From assembly GCF_000208865.1 (NCBI RefSeq), contig NC_018394.1, forward strand, positions 1,814,964 through 1,878,963: a stretch of 64,000 nucleotides of DNA, in the 5' to 3' direction. Under the pieces are notes generated by a model, which had not been told where the DNA came from, made no database searches, and was given only the letters and a program-made list of their open reading frames with translations. This document shows positions 39,799 to 48,700 of the stretch, in pieces. How positions within the stretch are numbered: position 1 is the stretch's first letter; each line of letters starts with the position of its first letter. A program made the position numbers and the translations under genes. Source of the stretch: Neospora caninum Liverpool (taxonomy: Eukaryota > Apicomplexa > Conoidasida > Eucoccidiorida > Sarcocystidae).

Positions 39799-42700
39799 GC
39801 ATATTCATGTGAACGGATATGTGAGTTTTTTAGGGGGAGACGGAGCGACGGGACTGTCTTCCGTGTTCTCGAGTCTGTGGTGTCTCTGGAAGGCACAAGC
39901 GGGTTTCCTCTGCGTTGTGTTTCTTCTCAGGCCATCTGCTCGCACCTGGACACCGGCTTCTGTCTTGGCGTGGAATTCCTCCATTTCCGCAATCGATCGG
40001 CTTATATACGAAGTGACGAGAGGCCCAGCCATGTCGTTTGCGCGGTTTCGAGCTCGATCCACAAAGGACGCCAAAAAAGGCGATCCCCTTAAGGGCTCTG
40101 GAGCTTTGCCTTCGTCGACAAAACTCACGTCGACGATCGCCTCGCCCGGCGTTTTGGCGTGGTACTTCACAATGTACTTTCCGTTGTTTTGGTCGAGAAT
40201 CTCGACATCGAGTTCAACAGATTGCTGCGAATCCGCAGACAGCAAACCGCAGCAGAAACCGGACAGACAAATGCGGAGCGTCACTCGCTGCAAAAGTATA
40301 TATATATATATATATATATATAGGCATGGACGCCTGTATGCATCTAGAAGCATAGCAAGCGAGGATCATGCAGATAGTTAATGTAAACGTGTGACCATCT
40401 CCAAGAAAAGGCCAATATTAATGTATCGATAGTGAGGTATGGACGACTGAGTATAGGTGGGCGTTTTTGCTGAAGGATTGTCTTTGGGCTGATGTCTCAC
40501 AACACCTTTGGCCCCAGATCTAGATCTCTTTGTATACTCTTTTCGCATAATCCGCGCAGATATATACACATAGTGATACACGGGTGTAGGTATCTCTCTC
40601 TGTACTTCTATGTATATACGTGGCAGTGTACCTCTGGATTGTCTCGGGGGTGATGCGTAACCACAACTTTGAAGACATCACTTCCAGAAGTCCGGTTTTC
40701 TCCGGCGCCGTTTCGCGCTTGAATGACAAACATTGTAGGCGCAGCCGTCGAGCCTTCTTGGAGAAGGCCCGGTCCGAAGGCGAGGCATTCCTTTGCGACT
40801 GTGTTCTTGTAGTAGTGGAAGGTGGTCCACGTCGTCGTAAAATCTTTCCCTCCAATCTTCACACGCACTTCACACGGACGGCTCTCTAAAAACATAAACG
40901 AGAAGCGCACCATAAACACGCGCTATCTCTCTCCACTTCCCTCCACGGAGACCTTCCATCTGTGGGGCCTCCAGGTATCTGTTTGGACCTCGCTCTTTGT
41001 CTACAGAGATGGTGTGTATCTTTGCGGATGTGCATATCTGTTTCGACCTGTCCATCTCGATCGAAGTGTCGCGCTCCACACTTTCGTGTCTCTCTACATC
41101 TCTCTGTATCGGCATTGCCTCTCTCTGTCCATCTCAGGCGCGGATCCGCTGTATCCATTTCTAGGCCTCGGGGGCCCTGGGTGTCTCTCTCGACTCCCGG
41201 ATACCTCTCTCACGCTCTCTCTGCCTAGCGGTCACCCGGTCTCTTCCAACGCCTCTGTCTCTCCCTCGCTCCACACCTTTATTTACACGTGGACGAACAG
41301 GTGGGGCGTGGGGCGAGTCGCACTAGGGTGATCGACAGAAACTGAGAGCTTTCTCTGAATCGAGAGCAGACTTGTCGCTGTTCACCCGTGGAACTTCCCC
41401 TCTGTTCTCCATTCGGCGCCTCACTGACCGATGCCTCCCTTGACGCATGCGGTGCGTGCGACGACTTCTGTGGCGCTAACGAATTCTGCTGGAACGTCGA
41501 CGTGCTGGTCGTGAGCCTGGAAACGGACGGTGATGATTCCTTCCGTGAAGCCCGCGCCTCGAACGGAGACTTGCGTATTTCCCGTCACGGGGCCCAGGTC
41601 GGGGGCGATGCAGGTGATCGCGTAAGGCGGCCCGACGATGGACGAGACGTTCAGCGTCCAGATGTCGTCTAACCAGTCGTCAACCCTGAGAACGAGACGG
41701 CGAAAGGCAAACGGGGAAAAGGTTGGAGAAAAAACACAGAAACGCTGCAAATGAGCGAAGGAATGGGGCGAGATAGAACGGGAATGGGGAGGCCCGAAGG
41801 GAGGTGAAACAGACCACGGGGCAGGCGCTTTAGGCCCGAGTTTCTGCTTCGCGGTCTCTGTGTGTTGGCGCCTGGCATCGGCGAGACGAAAGGGAAAAAG
41901 CGACGGCCACGGCGGCCGAAATGAGAGAGATTCCTTTCGGCTGCTGAGGAAAGACGACAGAAGGGATGGCGGGCACCGTGCTGGAGTTCTGACGTGTTTT
42001 CTCCTCTGAGAGCGAGAGCGACTCGGCAGCGCGTCCAGCCCTGGTCGCAAGCACTGCTCCCGAGTTCCGCCAGGCGACCTCTCTTTCGTCCTTTTCCTCG
42101 TGTTCGCTTTCGCTCCCTCCTCTGTCTCTCCCTCGCCTTGCCCCGATCCTTCTTCGGTCTGTCTTTGTTCTTCCGTGTCTCTTACCAGCCTCCAAAGAGG
42201 ACCAAGAGTGACTCTTCGGCGTCGTAGGCCATCGCTGCATGCTCCCGCGCTCGCGGGGCTAGCCGGGAGGTCTCGAGCGCTTCCACGTGGACGTGATTCA
42301 GACTGTTTTTTCTTTCGAGTTCTGAAGGAGCCGTGCTCTTTCGCGTCGGTTTTCGGACTTCCTCCAGCGCAGGCGCGTCCCAGCGCTTGGCACTGCCGAG
42401 TGTCAGGACACCCACGTCGTTCAGCAGCGTGCAGTCACTGCGTCTCTGAGAACTGTCCGAGTCGGAAGAATTCCCCCCGAAAACAAACACCTTCCAGTCA
42501 GGGATCGCCTCCACCAGTTGGTAGCCGCAGTTCCAACGCGGCGGACTCCCCCGCCACGGCAAATCCATGTCGGACCTGAGACAGGGAAAGGGACACAGAG
42601 AGGCCATACACCCGAATATGCAAATGTATGCGCCTCTAGGGGGACAGTTTTGACATCTGCATACATGTTGTCACGCTCTTCGGAAACATAGGTTTTTGAG

Positions 42701-45700
42701 GGCCATATGCATGTGCCTAAAGGCAAGTGCAAAAGCCAGTATACCTATATCTATTTATATATGTATATATATATATATATATATGGGTGTGCTTTAGTGA
42801 ACATGTACCCTCTGTCTGTGCATCGACACAGTTGAACGTTGGGCTGAAAAGAGACCCCGCGTACCAGTCACAGACGAGGAGGTCGAAGGCGAACAAATCG
42901 TTGAATTGTGTTTCGGAGTTCCAGCCTGGAAGTGCGCATCAGAAAGGACTGTCTGCAGTGTATGTACACCTGCGCGCGTCGCCGACCTGCGGCTCTAAAT
43001 CCGTGGAGAGAAAAGCGGGCCGACCAGGCCGTTTGTCTTTTCAACTGCACAGCGGTCGGTTTTACAACATGCTCATCACAGCCCCCGTTCAGGTTCGGAT
43101 CAAACGAATTGTCTTTCCTAGGACACGAAGGTACTGACGCACCTAACTGCTTGTAGCGACAAAACGTGGAAGTTTCCCTAAAACCAAACGCCGCATGTTA
43201 GAGTATTCCTGTTCAGCATGATATACATTTACCATCCGTACTATGTTTGAAAATGGGCGTGCGGTGTAGGAGAGGGATAGTCAACGACAAGGAACAAGAT
43301 GTGGAAGACGCACTACTACACCGGACACTGCCGGTCTGGTCGAGACACGAAATAGTGTTTCGTCCATAGACACTTTACCTCCAAAAACAAAGAGTTGGTT
43401 GTCTTTTACCGTCGAGCAGTGACCACACCTGCGAAGAAGAGAGGATTCAGGCCATGCCTAATCTCCACTCTCTGATCTGAACGCGGACGGAATCCGTTGG
43501 GGCTCTCAATTTCCTAAAACCTCGGCTGTTTGGAGAGCGCTTCCATTCTGACTCTCTCAAACCAAAGTTACCGGCTGTCTACCTAGCACGAAAATCCAAA
43601 GTCAATCCTCGATCATTCGTGTGTCTCTCGTAAAACGCCTGATCGCCGTGGAACACCGTGTGTCTTCGTCGACTCAGACCTATAGAAGCTGCAGTCTGTT
43701 TTCCACGCGTCTCTGTTCCTACCTGCTTTTTTATTGACATCAACTTGATTTCGTGTGTAAAGAGGATGCACACAGTACACCTAAACTGGACTTTGAAAAT
43801 GCTGCCTTACCGAGGAGCCGGGGCGTTTCCAGTGTATCTCACTTCTGCCCATGTGAGTTCGTCCAGGTCGAGAACCCACACATCGTTGAATGCCTTTCGC
43901 GTGTATTTGTAGCCTCCGTGACCTCCAAAGACGACAATTTTAGAACGCCCATTGCTTTCCCACAAACTGGCAGTATGGTTACATCGCGGGGGAGGCAGAG
44001 CGGGGGCTGTGTCGAGCGCTGTCGCCTCTGACAAGAGCGCGAAACACAGATCAGCCTTAGAGATCGTGCAGGAAAGGCTCGAGGCCACAAGACGAATACG
44101 GTCCGTTGTGGTGTTTTCGGCAATTTGGTCCAAGACGCGAGGAGAGTGAGACCGTGTGGACGAATTGCCACATGCTTCAGAGAGAGAATGTGTCTTTTCC
44201 TTTCCTGCTACGAACTCGTGCGCTCGTGTGCGTGGCACATCTTGAACAATTGCAAGGCCGGCCTCGCCTGTAGCGAAACGCTTCTCGTTTCGACGCCACC
44301 ACGTATTCGAGAGAGTATTCCATCAAGAACGCCGCGTTCTCTGTCTCTGTTCGTACATTTGAATATACAAATATGTGCGCGTATCTGTGACTGCTTGCTA
44401 TTGGCGGCTAGATGTATGTGACAGCAGCGTGGACACACATTCATCTACGTCTACACATACATCTACGAATTGTATACGCATATATATAAAATATTTGCAG
44501 GTGTATTGAGATATATAAATGTGCTAGCACCTTCCGTTTGGCCTCATTGCGAATGTGGAGAGGCGCGAGATTGCTTTACCAGAATCAGTTGGAACGTCTT
44601 CCATGGCAACGAGATGCGACATGTAACCGAAGAAATCTTCTCTTTCCGACGAGGCACCCTGCATGGCAGGAAACATTGGCACAGTTATAAACAGGTTTGC
44701 GTTTCTCACGTTTCCTCGGCTCGCCTCAGACGGTTTCAGTAGAACGTTTAGGGCTGTTCTCGTTTCACGAACAGGCGCTGTGATGTGTGCCCGTGCGGCG
44801 CATCCACAGTCTAACATCCGTTTAGCTGTGAAGACACCCATGCGTCTGGTATATACCAGGCATACATTCACGCATGTGCAAACATATAACCCTAGGTCTA
44901 TATAAATGTGCATTCATATATATACATATATTTATAGCTATAGCTGCGATGAATCGAGAGGTTTTCGAGAGCTAGGATCCTTGGTTGTTTGTGCTTATCG
45001 CGTTGTGTGATACGCATGTGTGTCTGCTTTTCATTCGTTGTCTCTTGTCCTCTGTGTAGGACCTCTCCAGGTGGAGCAAGGCCACACGCCTGGATGCATT
45101 TCCCAGAGCGTCCAAGGGCGCGAGACAAATCACACCCACCATCAAATTCAAGTTCGGCAGAAGATTTGCCATCGCCGAGTGTCTGAAGAGCAGGAACTCA
45201 GGAAGCGACTTGCATCGCTTTTCTCTTCATGGCGCGTGCTCGGTTTCTTCCGAGTGTACTCGCCAACCCCTTGCTACATGTCTAGACCGCCTTTGACAGC
45301 AAAACGACGTGATCAGCTGTCGCGCAAAACTCCCCAGAAAAAAGTAGTTTGCATAAACCTAGGAATCCCATTTTTAATGTGTAACAGGACTCTCCCTTCG
45401 AGCCCTAAACCCTGGAACGTGCCCAGATCTATCTTCCTCCTACTGCTACAGACCGTTTTACTGGTACCCTTCCCCGTCTACATCATTCTGGTGAAAATCT
45501 ACAGACGTTGACAGCACCTCAGACGGCGTCTCTCCGCCACAGGATCTGTCGCCTACGCTGTGTCAGTCTTCCTGCTCTTGGCCTGATATCTGCAACTCAT
45601 ACACAGCACTCGAGATGCACAGCACACCTGTCGGTTTCCTTGGCGAACCGTCTGCGCGTTCGCTGCCTACGAAGGAGTATACGCAGCGCGCCGAAAAATT

Positions 45701-48700
45701 GTGAGAGGCATGCGATTCAACAGATGACAAAGGACCGACTGAGAGAGAAAACACGCGAAAGCCCAACCAGAAGCGCGAGGCATCGTGAACGAGATGCAGG
45801 CGATCAACTCTCGATTTGGAGCCTCGGACATGTTTTAAATGTTCCTAAAGATATATGGAGACACACATGTAGAGCAACCTGTAGATGATGCGTGCATGCC
45901 TCTGTGTAGAAAACGAGAAGAAAAGAGGCGCATGGGGATAGAGACCGGAAGTAAAAAAGAGAGAGAGAACGTGAGCGGATTCCGAGAGGAGGAGGAACAG
46001 AACGGGCGACGGCGGGGCCCACAGCAGAGGGAACCTAACAGAGAACGACGAAGAAATGGAATGGTAAAAGGGTGGCATGCGAGGGCGTTCAGTGACCGTG
46101 GCGTCGCCTTGTGATTCAGCTGGGGCATACAAAGTTCTTTGTACAGATTTGTTCATAGACAAGCGAGTATGGGTTTCGTCTAGACGAGTCGGTATCATGG
46201 GCGGTTGATGCAGCTCTTATGAACCGAACCGAAACAAATATTCAGAGAAATTAATGTGCGCATGCATGTGAAAAAGCATATACTTTTTCAGGGCCAGAGA
46301 GTCCACACGTATGTAATGGGGGACTTTGCGGTGTTCAAGATTCGATTTGCCTGCTGTCGCAACATCTCTCGGAGAGTTGTTCGCTTACTGCCGATTATCA
46401 TGAGAGTTTTCGACATCCTGAAGAAACACACATGACATCCACGCTTGTTAGAAAACGCAAGCTGCCTCACCTTCAACGTATACCCATGCACATTGGTATT
46501 TCTCATGGGAAATGATCCACGTGTGTGTATATACTTGCAATATATGTATAGGAAGACCAAATGTAATCTGTTGTAGGCGACTCGAAATTTGAGGGGATTG
46601 GCGCATTTTGCGCGTGTCCCTTGTTGTCTCCAAACGCCACGTGTTGCAAAGATATGGAGAGAGATGGATGTGCTTTTGATTGTTTATTTCATGCCTACGG
46701 CTCAGAGGAACGGGCGCTGTCACGGATAGCCTCCGCTCCTTTTGAATGCCGCGCTAGTCGGGACAGGACACGGATACACAGTGTCGAGCACCCTAAACCC
46801 TAAAGTCGGAAAACGCGTCTCTCACCGGTCTCTCTTCGCCTCTGCAAACAAGCCGCTTGAAGGACTGAGACGCTGCGGAAAAACGAGAAGGCACCAGGAA
46901 AGCCCCGACTGACCCCCCAACCTTTCACGCGCGTAGGTTAGCTTTAGGCCCGATAAACGGCCGTTTTATTCTTTGCCTGGGTGTTTGCTACCGTCCGCAC
47001 AGTTGGAGATAAAGGTAGGTTAGAGACGTAGGCTAGTGCTCGGCTCCCACTGAGGAGTCCAGGAGATACAGACGGTACAAGGATGAATGCCCATCTGCGC
47101 ATCCAAGTTGATACTCGGTCACATGTTTTGACGCGCATTTCCACACAATTCCCTTCTCGCCGTTAAGAGGATAATGCACCAGAAAACGGGTTATATATAT
47201 ATATATATATGTATATATTCTAGAATGTATATTGTACTCATACAGATCAATAGTACAGGGGGCATTAGGCCAACTCTGCTACAGAGAAATCTTGGAGGCT
47301 TGACGAGTAGCGGCTAAAGGACAGTCTTCGAAAGGAGATGCTTCCAAGAGAGGAGTGATCCCGACGTGACACGGCTGTCGATGGCCTTCTCGACTTTCTT
47401 TGACTCTCGAACTGTTTTTCCTTTTTTACGCAAGAACAAGAAGGCTTCCATTCACACATAATTCAAAACCCTCTAGAGCTAGATCTTCAACGCGTGTCTT
47501 ACCTATGCGCAGCTGAAACGATGCGGCGGTCAAGAGGTATATATCTATTTTCCCAAAGTATCTAGGTAGAAAACTATCTGCTTCATGTAGAAGGATACAC
47601 CTATGTGAACCTCAGGCACAAACGTGCGCTAGCGGTAATCCTATCTATACAGAAATATATGCATACATTGACATATATTTGTGTAATATACATATATATG
47701 TATATATTGAGACGTGCAGATGCCTGGATGTGTGGATTCGCAGTTTTTTCCACGACTTTGGCTCACCGAGGTCAAGCGTCCAGCAGTCATTTTTGCAGAT
47801 GAATGGAGACGCAGAGGAACAGCCCCCGAAGAAGAAGAGAAGATTCTCTGTTAGGGCAGTGCAACTGTGCATCGCCCTCGGGGGGGGGCGTAGCGCGGGA
47901 GGGATGGCAAGCTGCCTCCATGTCGCCGTCGCTGTACGAAGGTTTGACGCAAAGCGAGACGAAACGCGAGAAAGCTTCAAGAGCAAAAACAGGCAGATCC
48001 TCTCAGGTAGCCCTCTGGTGGAGAGGCGAACCGATGAATCGTTCTTGGCATCCCCATGCGTTTCCTTTTGTTCTACCTCGAACGTCCACCGCGCGAGACA
48101 CTTGCAACTCAATCTACACGCATGCAGCTGTGTGTTGATATTCAGTGTAGACAGACTGCCATTTGTAGGCCACGCAGTCCTCGTTCGGAAATACTTTCCC
48201 TTTGCCGGTTAGGTGCACTTAGGAACGGTGACAGCTTTACATCCCTATAGTGGCATTTTGGACTTCAAAGCCCAGCACTCGTTTCCTCATGGAAGAAAGC
48301 ACACCTTTCCCTCGTCGTTCTTCGCCTTTTTTGCTTTCTTACTTCGATGAATGCTCAAAAGGTAGACATCGTTGTTCGGCACTGGATTGTCGCTCGAATC
48401 GACACGGCCATCGACGCCTCCAAAGAGAACCACGCCTGCTGCTGTCGCCGTCAGCGAATGCCCCGACCGTCCAGAGACTTTCACATCTCCTCGCTGTTCC
48501 ACTTTCGTCCAAAGATAAGGCTGTGGCTAAACACAGCAGGCAAATGCAACTGAGGCGCCAATGTCAACGCCTACTAACTACAGCGCAAACAATCCAGTCG
48601 ACCGTATGGCCTTCTCGATGTGCCCAGAGAGAGGAGCATCGGCGAGTCTCTCTTGTACACACAACGCGACATCCCCCTCACGGGAAGGGAGACTCGGTAC

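Larger units (their letters stand above)
42186..48520 (-). other. Kelch beta-propeller of the dynein heavy chain (residues about 2-354)
   Basis: Six exons encode Kelch blades. The first (48343-48520) has [20 protein letters not shown]. The second (47767-47931) has [10 protein letters not shown] and NDCWTLDL. The third (43811-44027) has [14 protein letters not shown] then [18 protein letters not shown] 50-nt exon (43379-43428) gives [14 protein letters not shown] 61-nt exon (42865-42925) gives [14 protein letters not shown]. The sixth (42186-42575) has WKVFVFGG and LLVLFGGW. Blades follow the usual pattern of hydrophobic strand plus Gly-Gly followed by a distant Trp. Among dyneins this propeller marks alpha-type outer-arm chains such as Chlamydomonas ODA11 (family knowledge), where it acts in assembly and docking. 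The join across the 3.7-kb intron preserves frame but leaves blade two without its usual closing Trp, so an extra small exon could be missing. Confidence 0.85.

Noticed and set aside
44580..44658. GT-AG bounded candidate exon in dynein intron 3 reading [19 protein letters not shown]
   Set aside because: Its length and phase do not fit between the neighbouring exons. Entering in the required phase gives a stop codon. No Kelch pattern is visible.
46288..46560. Minus-strand ORF with [17 protein letters not shown], superficially like a P-loop protein
   Set aside because: No Walker A spacing, no matching splice signals in phase, and it lies in TA-rich intron sequence.
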